A stretch of DNA of 64,000 nucleotides from Kribbella sp. NBC_01245 (GTDB taxonomy: Bacteria > Actinomycetota > Actinomycetes > Propionibacteriales > Kribbellaceae): the NCBI RefSeq assembly GCF_036226525.1, contig NZ_CP108487.1:6324001-6388000 (forward strand), read 5' to 3'. Below are positions 11,112 to 17,188 of this stretch, piece after piece (positions within the stretch are counted from its first letter, which is position 1; the number at the start of each line of letters is the position of its first letter). The notes under the pieces were generated by a model. The model made no database searches. It worked only from the letters and a program-made list of their open reading frames with translations, and was not told where the DNA came from. The position numbers and the translations under genes were made by a program.

Positions 11112-12490
11112 CCGCCGACCAGCTCGTCGACCGCCTCCGCAGTTCGCTGGGGGAGAAGGCCGTCGTCACCGATCCCGACATCCTGAATAGTCATCGCAAC
11201 GACCACGCCGCGTTCTGCACAGCCGGTACGCCGCTGCTGCTAGCCCGTCCGGCCTCGACCGCCGAGGTGTCCGAGGTGCTGCGCGCTGCCGGCGATGCGG
11301 GTGTCCCGGTGGTGACGCAAGGCGCTCGCACGGGGTTGTCCGGAGCGGCGAACGCCATTGACGGATGCGTGCTGCTGTCGACGTCCCGGTTGAACCAGAT
11401 CCTCGAGATCGACGTCGAGGACCAGGTTGCCGTCGTACAGCCCGGTGTGATCAACGCGGAGTTGTCCCGGGCGGTGCTGGCGAAGGGCCTGTTCTATCCG
11501 CCGGACCCGTCGTCGTGGGAGATGTCGACCATCGGCGGGAACATCGCGACCAACGCGGGCGGTTTGTGCTGCGTGAAGTACGGCGTGACGGGCGATTTCG
11601 TCCGCGGGCTTGAGGTTGTGCTGGCGTCGGGCGAGGTGGTCCGCACGGGTCGCCGTACGGCCAAGGGTGTTGCGGGGTACGACCTGACCCGGTTGATCGT
11701 CGGCTCCGAAGGAACGCTCGGCGTGGTCACCGAGGCAACCCTCACGCTTCGTCCCGAGCCCGAGGCGGCGCTTACTGCCGCAGCCACGTTCACGTCTGCC
11801 GAACAGGGCCTCGCCGCGGCCGCCGCGATCATGGCCTCGGGGCTTAGGCCTTCGCTGCTGGAGTTCCTCGACGGACCAACGGCGCGCGCCATCCAGAACT
11901 ACCGCGACATGGGCCTGCCGTCCAACGTGGGCAGCCTCCTGATCGCCCAGTCGGACCGAGGGCCTCGCGCGGCGGACGACGTCGCCGAAATGGCCCGCAT
12001 CTGCACCGAGGCCGGCGCGATCGAGGTGGCCGAGGCCTCCGACGCCGAGGAATCCCGCATGCTGCTGGAAGCCCGCCGCCTGGTCAATCCAGCCCTCGAA
12101 CCACTCGGCGCCACCCTGGTCGACGACGTCGCCGTACCCCGCAAGCGCCTAGTCGACCTACTCGACGGCATCACCGCCATCGCCACCAAGTACGACGTAC
12201 AGATCTTCTGCCCGGGCCACGTCGGCGACGGCAACATGCACCCCACGGTCATCTTCGACCGCGACAACCCGGCCGCCGAAGAACGCGCCCTCCAAGCCTT
12301 CGGCGCGGTGATGGAGCTCGGCCTCTCCCTCGGCGGAACCATCACCGGCGAACACGGCATCGGCAAACTCAAACGCCAATGGCTCGAGCAGGAGCTGGGC
12401 CCGGTCAGCCTCACCCTCCACCGCCGCCTCAAAGCCGCCTTCGACCCCACCAACCTCCTAAACCCCGACAAACTCCTCCTCCCGCACTAA
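11108..12490 (+). CDS. GlcD-like FAD-linked 2-hydroxyacid oxidase/dehydrogenase
   Basis: A 460-aa VAO/PCMH-type flavoprotein. The FAD-binding part shows 'PVVTQGARTGLSGAAN', 'YPPDPSSWEMSTIGGNIATN' and 'VGSEGTLGVVTEATL'. The C-terminal cap ends with 'CPGHVGDGNMHP' and 'GTITGEHGIGKLK', the substrate and metal signature of D-lactate/glycolate oxidases. It is the last gene of the operon (ATGA overlap) and is followed by a palindrome. Likely oxidises a D-2-hydroxy acid produced in this pathway. Confidence 0.9.
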   Translation: MTADQLVDRLRSSLGEKAVVTDPDILNSHRNDHAAFCTAGTPLLLARPASTAEVSEVLRAAGDAGVPVVTQGARTGLSGAANAIDGCVLLSTSRLNQILEIDVEDQVAVVQPGVINAELSRAVLAKGLFYPPDPSSWEMSTIGGNIATNAGGLCCVKYGVTGDFVRGLEVVLASGEVVRTGRRTAKGVAGYDLTRLIVGSEGTLGVVTEATLTLRPEPEAALTAAATFTSAEQGLAAAAAIMASGLRPSLLEFLDGPTARAIQNYRDMGLPSNVGSLLIAQSDRGPRAADDVAEMARICTEAGAIEVAEASDAEESRMLLEARRLVNPALEPLGATLVDDVAVPRKRLVDLLDGITAIATKYDVQIFCPGHVGDGNMHPTVIFDRDNPAAEERALQAFGAVMELGLSLGGTITGEHGIGKLKRQWLEQELGPVSLTLHRRLKAAFDPTNLLNPDKLLLPH

Positions 12491-12502
12491 CGCCACACGC
12501 CA

Positions 12503-12548
12503 ACACGCCGGGTGCCCGCGCCCTCCTACGCGCGGCCACCCGGCGTGT
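12503..12548. terminator. Palindrome ending the catabolic operon
   Basis: Perfect 12-bp arms (ACACGCCGGGTG at 12503-12514 and its complement at 12537-12548), 13 bp after the oxidase stop. The stem is GC-rich with no T-run, as is common for actinobacterial terminators. Confidence 0.6.
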
Positions 12549-12607
12549 CGGTATTCCGTTCATCGGGCCCTTGTGACGCGGCGTGTCGGCGTTCATCGGT
12601 CCCTTGT
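12541..12607. repeat. Two imperfect tandem repeats
   Basis: CGGCGTGTCGG recurs at 12541 and 12579, and each copy is followed by TTCATCGG(G/T)CCCTTGT (12559-12574 and 12592-12607). The first copy overlaps the right arm of the terminator. Function unknown. Confidence 0.6.
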
Positions 12608-12627
12608 AACCAACTGATTTGCACTCG

Positions 12628-12669
12628 TTCGTCGGAATACGGCCGGTATCTAAGCCGTATCCCGACGAA
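12628..12669. promoter_or_regulatory. Inverted repeat near the stop of the small minus-strand gene
   Basis: Arms of 16 nt (12628-12643 and 12654-12669; TTCGTCGGAATACGGC) pair with one mismatch around a 10-nt loop. It lies just beyond the stop of the 64-aa minus-strand gene, so it could be that gene's terminator, or a protein-binding site. Confidence 0.4.
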
Positions 12670-12691
12670 TGAACGAGAAGGAGTGGTGGGG

Positions 12692-12886
12692 TCACTCCTC
12701 GACGGTGATGACGCGGACCCAGTCGGAGCAGTCGCTCTCGCACCAGACGTGGTCGCCGCGGTGGGCGATCCGGTCGCGCTGGACGTGCCCGCAGGCAAGG
12801 CGGACCCGGCGCATCGCGTGTCCTTGCCGCACGGGTGCGCCCGTCCTCCCGGCGGGGGTCTTCCTGTTAGTCCTGAGATCGGCCAT
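12692..12886 (-). CDS. Small Cys/His-rich protein of unknown function
   Basis: A 64-aa basic protein with an excellent ribosome binding site (AAAGGAGG before the ATG). The C-terminal half has 'RLACGH', then 'HVWCESDCSDW': three cysteines and several histidines in a spacing that could hold one zinc ion. The N-terminus is Arg/Lys-rich. Its start faces the membrane protein/winged-helix operon across a region with operator-like repeats, so it may share that regulation. Not recognised as a named family. Confidence 0.6.
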   Translation of the reverse strand: MADLRTNRKTPAGRTGAPVRQGHAMRRVRLACGHVQRDRIAHRGDHVWCESDCSDWVRVITVEE

Positions 12887-12914
12887 GGCCGGTCCTCCTT
12901 TCGTTGGTTGTTAG

Positions 12915-12981
12915 GTTTGCAACGCAAACTAGTTGACGAGATCCAGGGTTTGGAGCTGCGGTTTGCAGCACCAACTAGTTT
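12915..12981. promoter_or_regulatory. Operator-like repeats in divergent intergenic region
   Basis: GTTTGC-AAC-GCAAAC (12915-12929) is a perfect small palindrome. AAACTAGTTG (12926-12935) and its exact reverse complement CAACTAGTTT (12972-12981) form a wider inverted pair. They lie between the 64-aa gene and the membrane protein gene, whose operon encodes a winged-helix regulator; autoregulation is the likely use. Confidence 0.5.
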
Positions 12982-12992
12982 GAGGAGCTGTC

Positions 12993-13595
12993 ATGGATAG
13001 GAAGCAGCTGGAAGGCGCGGGGGCGGCGTACACCTATCTGCGCGGCCTAATCGGCATCCCGGCGGGCCTGATGATGGTGCTCGCTGCGTTAGGCAACTGG
13101 CGGATTCCGCCGCTGGACATCGATGCGGTCTTCCTGGCCGTGTTGCTGGCCATCGCACTGACGACCCTGCCGATCCTGCGGTACTACAACGAGCACTACG
13201 GCCGGGTCCGCCCGACCGCCAAACAAGACCGGTTGACGGTGCTGCTCACCGTGCTCGCGGTGCCCGTGGTCCTCGGCGGATCGCTGCTGCTGAGAAGCCG
13301 CGCGTCCTGGTCACTCGATCTACCGGTCAATCCCGTGGCCATCGGGATCGCGTTGATGGGCCTGATCTCGTACGCGATCGGACTTGGTTTGAAGGGGCAT
13401 CACGTGATCATCTGGGGCGGACTGCTCGTCATCGGTGCACTCCCGGTGTGGAAGGGTGCCGATCCGAGCAACATCGGCCTTTTGCTGGCAGGCTTGGTCG
13501 TCATCCTGAACGGCGCTTTGGACCACCGGCTGTTCGTTCGTATCTTCGGCCCGGCCGGAGCCCTGGAATCCGAGGACAGCGATGCCGGAGCGTAA
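12993..13595 (+). CDS. Six-helix integral membrane protein
   Basis: A 200-aa protein with about six hydrophobic segments (first near residues 20-40, last near 170-190), short loops and a charged tail. ATG 12993 has GAGGAG upstream. Its end overlaps the start of a winged-helix regulator by 14 bp. Such two-gene units (membrane protein plus small winged-helix regulator) are common in actinomycetes; no transport or enzyme motif is visible. Confidence 0.8.
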   Translation: MDRKQLEGAGAAYTYLRGLIGIPAGLMMVLAALGNWRIPPLDIDAVFLAVLLAIALTTLPILRYYNEHYGRVRPTAKQDRLTVLLTVLAVPVVLGGSLLLRSRASWSLDLPVNPVAIGIALMGLISYAIGLGLKGHHVIIWGGLLVIGALPVWKGADPSNIGLLLAGLVVILNGALDHRLFVRIFGPAGALESEDSDAGA

Positions 13596-13902
13596 TGCGG
13601 ATCTCAACCTCGACCGGTTGATCCACGAACCAGGCCGGCTGGCCATCCTGACCGTGCTCTCGTCGGTCACGGACGCCGACTTCCTCTTCTTGCAACGGAC
13701 GACCGGCCTGACCAAGGGCAATCTGTCCAGCCACCTGACGAAGTTGGAAGACGCCGGGCTGGTCCAGATCGTCAAGAGTTTCGTCCGCAAGAAGCCGAAC
13801 ACCAACGTCGCGTTGACCGCTCTCGGGAAAGAACGCATCGCGCACCACTGGGCACAACTCGAGCGGCTGAAGAACCTCTCGGACCCGGGCGAAGAGTCCT
13901 GA
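13582..13902 (+). CDS. Winged-helix transcriptional regulator
   Basis: A 106-aa one-domain regulator. 'RLAILTVLSSV' and 'TGLTKGNLSSHLTKLEDAGL' form the helix-turn-helix and 'KPNTNVALTALGKERI' the wing, the arrangement of MarR/ArsR-like small winged-helix proteins. No effector domain and no cysteine pair for metal sensing. Co-transcribed with the membrane protein, which it probably controls through the CAACTAGTTT repeats upstream. Confidence 0.88.
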   Translation: MPERNADLNLDRLIHEPGRLAILTVLSSVTDADFLFLQRTTGLTKGNLSSHLTKLEDAGLVQIVKSFVRKKPNTNVALTALGKERIAHHWAQLERLKNLSDPGEES

Positions 13903-13914
13903 TGCGCGGACCGG

Positions 13915-13939
13915 CCGTCGTACCCCCTGTGTACGACGG
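13915..13939. terminator. Bidirectional terminator hairpin
   Basis: Perfect 9-bp arms (CCGTCGTAC / GTACGACGG) with a 7-nt loop, between the convergent winged-helix gene and rtcB. Confidence 0.65.
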
Positions 13940-13953
13940 ACGGTTCGCCCGCG

Positions 13954-15153
13954 TCATCCCTTCACACAGATCACCTGCTTGAGGTGAGCGACCACCTCGA
14001 CCAGGTCGGACTGAGCCGCGATGACCGACTCAATGTCCTTGTAGGCGGCCGGCAATTCGTCCAGCACGCCCGCGTCCTTCCGCGACTCGACCCCGGCGGT
14101 CTGTGCGACGAGGTCGTCGACGGTGAACCGGCGCTTGGCCTCGTTCCGGCTCATCCGCCGCCCGGCGCCATGCGACGCCGAGTAGAACGACTGCGCCGAC
14201 CCCAGCCCGCGTACGACGTACGAGCCCGTGCCCATCGAACCCGGGATCAGCCCGAGGTCGCCGAGGCCGGCCCGGATCGCGCCCTTGCGGGTGACGAGCA
14301 GGTCGAGACCGTCGATCGTCTCCTCGGCCACGTAGTTGTGGTGGCACGAGATCGGCTGCTCGAACGTGACACCCGCGGTCGGGAACGACTCGCGGATGAC
14401 CTGGCAGAGCAGGCCGAGCATGATGGCCCGGTTGCGGGCGGCGTACTCCTGGGCCCAGGTCAGGTCGCGGCGGTAGGCGTCCATCTCCACGGTGCCACTC
14501 AGGAATACGGCGAGATCGCGATCCGGCAGATCGGCGTTGTGCGGCATCGCCTTGGCGATTCGCATGTGCCGCTCGGCCAGTTCCTTGCCGATGTTCCGGC
14601 TGCCCGAGTGCAACATCAGCCAGACGCGGCCCACTTCATCGAGGCAGACCTCGATGAAGTGGTTACCGCCTCCGAGTGTGCCCATCTGCAACATGGCCTT
14701 ACGTTCCCGGTCCTGCACACCCTCGTGCAGGCTGGTGAACTTGGCCCAGAAGTTCTTCCAGCTCCAGTCGTCACCACCACCTGGGAGCTTGCGCGGCGTG
14801 ACGGCCGACTCGTGTGCCTTGAAGCCGACCGGTACGGCGTCCTCGATCCGGCCGCGGATCGCCGACAGGTCGTCGGGCAGATCCGCCGCCGTGAGCGACG
14901 TGAGTACGCCTTCCATGCCACAGCCGATGTCCACCCCGACCGCCGCGGGCGAGACCGCCTGCCGCATCGCGATGACCGAGCCGACCGTGGCGCCCTTGCC
15001 GAGATGCACATCCGGCATCACCCGGACGCCATGCACCCACGGCAGGGCCGCGATGTTACGCAACTGCGTCAGCGCCGCGGCGCCGACCTCGTGTTCGTGT
15101 GCCCACATCAGAGTGGAGCTCTTCGCACCGCTCAGTGGGACCGGGAAGTTCAT
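13954..15153 (-). CDS. rtcB: RNA-splicing ligase RtcB
   Basis: A 399-aa RtcB that joins 2',3'-cyclic phosphate (or 3'-phosphate) and 5'-OH RNA ends using GTP and manganese. Metal and catalytic motifs are complete: 'GVDIGCGME' (73-81), 'GGGNHFIEVC' (161-170), 'LHSGSRNIGKELAERH' (181-196), 'SCHHNY' (269-274) and 'SASHGAGRRMSR', whose His (about 328) is the guanylylated residue. I chose the ATG at 15153 (AAGGAG five bases upstream) over the GTG two codons earlier. No archease gene is beside it. It is the last gene of a minus-strand tRNA/HNH array, suggesting repair of cleaved tRNAs. Confidence 0.95.
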   Translation of the reverse strand: MNFPVPLSGAKSSTLMWAHEHEVGAAALTQLRNIAALPWVHGVRVMPDVHLGKGATVGSVIAMRQAVSPAAVGVDIGCGMEGVLTSLTAADLPDDLSAIRGRIEDAVPVGFKAHESAVTPRKLPGGGDDWSWKNFWAKFTSLHEGVQDRERKAMLQMGTLGGGNHFIEVCLDEVGRVWLMLHSGSRNIGKELAERHMRIAKAMPHNADLPDRDLAVFLSGTVEMDAYRRDLTWAQEYAARNRAIMLGLLCQVIRESFPTAGVTFEQPISCHHNYVAEETIDGLDLLVTRKGAIRAGLGDLGLIPGSMGTGSYVVRGLGSAQSFYSASHGAGRRMSRNEAKRRFTVDDLVAQTAGVESRKDAGVLDELPAAYKDIESVIAAQSDLVEVVAHLKQVICVKG

Positions 15154-15198
15154 CTCCACTCCTTCTTTCGCTGGGTTGTCTTGGTTTTACACATAGCG

Positions 15199-15271
15199 CT
15201 GTCAGGGCAGGGCTCGAACCTGCGGGACCTCGGGTCAGAACCGAGGGTGGGACACCGTCGCCCACCTGGCA
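15199..15271 (-). tRNA. tRNA-Gln-like (anticodon CTG)
   Basis: 73 nt. Acceptor TGCCAGG/CCTGACA has one mismatch; the anticodon stem is CTCGG/CCGAG with loop TTCTGAC (anticodon CTG). The T-arm GCAGG-TTCGAGC-CCTGC is perfect and the variable loop has 5 nt. The D-stem is weak and CCA is not encoded. Sits between the HNH gene and rtcB, same strand. Confidence 0.75.
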
Positions 15272-15283
15272 CTGCTGGGTTGG

Positions 15284-15730
15284 TCAGATGGAGAGCTCGG
15301 CCCGGGAGGGGATCCAGGGCTGCCAGAGCAAGGGCATACCGGCCTCGTCGGGCGTACGGTTGCCCTTCTTCTCGTTGCAGGTCGCGTGCGCGGCGACAGC
15401 GTTCAGCCACTCACCGCGTCCACCACGGGAGCGCGGTACGACGTGGTCCATCGTGGTCGCGCCAGGGCGGCCGCAATACGCGCAGTGGAACTTGTCGCGC
15501 CGGAGCACGCCGGCGCGGGTGTACTGCAGGCGGCCGGTGGCGTAGCGCCACTTGGTCACGACGTACCGGACGAGGCGCAGCACGCGCGGTAGAGGGAATG
15601 GCCCGATGCGGGCGTCGTCGTGCGCTTCCTCGACCACCGCGACCTCCCGGACGAGCATCCGGATGGCATGCGGGATGGAGACGACGTGCAGTTGCTCATA
15701 CGAAGCGTTGAGCACGATCACACCGCTCAT
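15284..15730 (-). CDS. HNH endonuclease
   Basis: A 148-aa protein with a complete HNH domain in its second half: 'FHCAYCGRPG', 'TTMDHVVPRSRGG' and 'LNAVAAHATCNEKKGNRT' give the two zinc CxxC pairs and the DH...N...H catalytic set. The N-terminal part ('VIVLNASYEQLHVV') is that of a widespread actinobacterial HNH family whose in vivo substrate is not known. ATG 15730 has a strong GAGGAGG. It is embedded in the tRNA array upstream of rtcB, so it may act on nucleic acid in the same process. Confidence 0.9.
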   Translation of the reverse strand: MSGVIVLNASYEQLHVVSIPHAIRMLVREVAVVEEAHDDARIGPFPLPRVLRLVRYVVTKWRYATGRLQYTRAGVLRRDKFHCAYCGRPGATTMDHVVPRSRGGRGEWLNAVAAHATCNEKKGNRTPDEAGMPLLWQPWIPSRAELSI

Positions 15731-15788
15731 GGCCTTTCCTCCTCTCTCCAGTGTGCCAAACGACCCCATCCCGGGGCCGATCCGTCGG

Positions 15789-15862
15789 TGCGGCTCCAGG
15801 GATTCGAACCCCGAACCTTCCGGTCCTGAACCGGACGCCTCTACCAGTTGGGCCAGAGCCGC
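15789..15862 (-). tRNA. tRNA with anticodon CAG (Leu codon) but class I variable loop
   Basis: 74 nt with a perfect 7-bp acceptor (GCGGCTC/GAGCCGC), anticodon stem TCCGG/CCGGA, loop TTCAGGA (anticodon CAG), variable loop of only 5 nt (AGGTT) and T-arm CGGGG-TTCGAAT-CCCTG. Bacterial tRNA-Leu normally has a long variable arm, so this is either a tRNA charged with another amino acid or a non-canonical Leu tRNA. CCA not encoded. Confidence 0.8.
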
Positions 15863-15867
15863 AAATC

Positions 15868-15983
15868 GTTCCGGCCGGGGGCTTTCCCAGCTCGGCTTGT
15901 TGTCCCGCCGGGGCTCTCCCGGCTGGGCGTGATGTCCCGCCGGGCTCTCCGGCTGGGCTTGTCCGGCCGGGTATCCGGCTGGT
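15868..15983 (-). repeat. Four tandem hairpin-like repeats between two tRNA genes
   Basis: Related units start near 15868, 15900, 15931 and 15959. Each has the pattern (T)CC(C)GCCGGG...CCGGCTGGGC, a short GC-rich stem-loop of 25-32 bp. They fill the whole spacer between the CAG tRNA and tRNA-His. Confidence 0.6.
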
Positions 15984-15986
15984 CAG

Positions 15987-16060
15987 GGTGTCCGGCGGGG
16001 CTCGAACCCGCTTCCTCCGGGGCCACATCCCGGCGCATCGCCCACTTCTGCCTCGGACAC
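15987..16060 (-). tRNA. tRNA-His (anticodon GTG)
   Basis: 74 nt. Acceptor GTGTCCG/CGGACAC is perfect, anticodon loop ATGTGGC (GTG), T-arm GCGGG-TTCGAGC-CCCGC, and C73 as expected for tRNA-His. Position -1 is T, not the G that bacterial HisRS needs, so the G-1 identity element is not genome-encoded. CCA not encoded. Confidence 0.82.
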
Positions 16061-16062
16061 AG

Positions 16063-16136
16063 CACGCCCGGCAGGACTCGAACCTGCAATCTGCTGCTTC
16101 GTAGGCAGCTGCCCTCTCCGATTGGGCCACGGGCGT
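16063..16136 (-). tRNA. tRNA-Arg (anticodon ACG)
   Basis: 74 nt. Acceptor ACGCCCG/CGGGCGT, D-arm GCCC...GGGC, anticodon stem GCTGC/GCAGC with loop CTACGAA (anticodon ACG, normally edited to inosine), T-arm GCAGG-TTCGAGT-CCTGC, G73. Only 2 nt separate its 3' end from tRNA-His. CCA not encoded. Confidence 0.85.
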
Positions 16137-16232
16137 TCGGCGGGCCCCCGGCCGGCGCCTCCGCCTGGCCGGGGACCACGGCCTTTTCGTTTGGCGCCCC
16201 TGCGGCCGGTAGCTGAACCTGAGGGCGCCCGG

Positions 16233-16304
16233 TCGAGCTGGAGAGATTCGAACTCCCGATCCCCTCATCCCAAATGAGGTGGCCTACCACTGGCCCACAG
16301 CTCG
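16233..16304 (-). tRNA. tRNA-Pro (anticodon TGG)
   Basis: 72 nt. Acceptor CGAGCTG/CAGCTCG, D-arm GGCC-AGTGGTA-GGCC, anticodon stem CCTCA/TGAGG with loop TTTGGGA (TGG), T-arm GGGAG-TTCGAAT-CTCTC, A73. CCA not encoded. Confidence 0.85.
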
Positions 16305-16363
16305 TCCATTCATTGCGTATTCGTTTGTCATTCTTCAATTCGCCGCCCGTGGGCACCGAAAAG

Positions 16364-16432
16364 CACCGATGGAAGGAATCGAACCCTCAGGAAACAGGTT
16401 TGGAATCTGTTCCGCTGCCACAGCTCATCGGT
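16364..16432 (-). tRNA. tRNA-Trp (anticodon CCA) with minimal D-arm
   Basis: 69 nt. Acceptor ACCGATG/CATCGGT, anticodon stem ACAGA/CCTGT (last pair mismatched) with loop TTCCAAA (CCA), T-arm GAGGG-TTCGATT-CCTTC, G73. The D-arm is reduced to GCTG-TGG-CAGC: a 3-nt loop without the GG pair that docks on the T-loop. First tRNA of the array. CCA not encoded. Confidence 0.7.
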
Positions 16433-16476
16433 AAAGTCTCGAGTATTCGACATGATCCGGACGTGATTCGGACATG

Positions 16477-16518
16477 AAAAAAGGGCCGCCCCGGTCGGTC
16501 GAACCCGACGGGCGGCCC
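16477..16518 (-). terminator. Rho-independent terminator (minus strand)
   Basis: GGGCCGCCC-type 9-bp stem (16483-16491 with 16510-16518) followed on the minus strand by six T residues. It ends transcription of the small upstream gene ahead of the tRNA array, or acts as an attenuator for the array. Confidence 0.85.
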
Positions 16519-16537
16519 CTGGCCTGATCATCAACGA

Positions 16538-16696
16538 TCAAGCAGGTGGACCACCCACGCTCGGGTTGAACCCTTTGCCACTAAGCAGTTCTCGCAGATC
16601 ATGCCGGCACGCCGAGGGCCAGGATCGCAGGCAGGCCAAGCCGGCAACGCGCACAATGCGCCCGCCCCGCTCCACCATCTCCCGCTGTCCAGTCAC
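16538..16696 (-). CDS. Small hypothetical protein (52 aa)
   Basis: GTG start with AGAGGGA eight bases upstream and a terminator directly after the stop make this short frame credible. The product is basic, with two cysteines ('GLACLRSWPSACRHDLREL') and no recognised motif. It is transcribed toward the tRNA array and preceded by a G-rich (minus-strand) region. Confidence 0.45.
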   Translation of the reverse strand: MTGQREMVERGGRIVRVAGLACLRSWPSACRHDLRELLSGKGFNPSVGGPPA

Positions 16697-16767
16697 GATC
16701 GTCCCTCTCTCAATCCCACGGCCATCTGCCGAGCAATAGTTTGACCTCTCCCACACTGCAACGTCAA

Positions 16768-16804
16768 CCCATTTCCCCCAATTCCCCAAAACCCACATTC
16801 CCCC
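16768..16804 (-). promoter_or_regulatory. G-run cluster (possible G-quadruplex) upstream of the array
   Basis: The minus strand has five runs of 3-5 G within 37 nt, separated by short AT-rich spacers. This satisfies the usual quadruplex pattern and lies about 70 bp upstream of the 52-aa gene. The remaining intergenic DNA to tRNA-Thr (16805-17066) has several GTCGTACGAC-like palindromes and no gene that I can support. Confidence 0.4.
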
Positions 16805-17066
16805 ACGCCATTTCCCGCCCGCCTTCTCCCATCCGCCCCGTCCCCACATTGCGCCGTACGACACCCGCGCCATTCCCCACAACACGTCGTACGCCGCCCC
16901 GCGACCGTCGTACGACGCGGCGGAGTCTTCCCGCGAGTGGTCGCGTCCGGACCCATCGCCAAGTTCGCCCAGCCGTGGTCCACTGGTCACGCCGACCGTC
17001 CTGGGGGTATCCGATTCGGAATCAGCCGGGCCTGCCGCTACACTCTTGCATCGGCCCTAGGGTCAC

Positions 17067-17142
17067 GCCGCCTTAGCTCAGTCGGCAGAGCGTCTCACTC
17101 GTAATGAGAAGGTCATCGGTTCGATTCCGATAGGCGGCTCCA
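17067..17142 (+). tRNA. tRNA-Thr (anticodon CGT)
   Basis: 76 nt including encoded CCA. Acceptor GCCGCCT/AGGCGGC, D-arm GCTC...GAGC, anticodon stem TCTCA/TGAGA with loop CTCGTAA (CGT), T-arm TCGGT-TCGATTC-CGATA. A fully canonical tRNA, in contrast to the minus-strand array. Its 3' end is a plausible integration site. Confidence 0.95.
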
Positions 17143-17144
17143 TC

Positions 17145-17188
17145 AAGGCCCCTCTGACCAGGCAAAACGCCTGAATCGGAGGGGCCTT
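17145..17188 (+). terminator. Terminator after tRNA-Thr
   Basis: AAGGCCCCTC (17145-17154) pairs perfectly with 17179-17188, and an inner CAGGC/GCCTG stem lies in the loop. Starts 2 bp after the CCA end. Confidence 0.8.

Noticed and set aside
15868..15983. CRISPR-like array
   Set aside because: Units are imperfect, contiguous and without unique spacers; no cas genes in the window.
16146..16174. CCCCGGCC/GGCCGGGG hairpin as a terminator inside the tRNA array
   Set aside because: It would cut the array between tRNA-Pro and tRNA-Arg and has no T-run; more likely a spacer structure, so not annotated.
15696..16268. 190-codon and similar frames crossing the tRNA array
   Set aside because: They run through several tRNA genes, and peptides such as 'DSNPEPSG' are tRNA T-arm translations.
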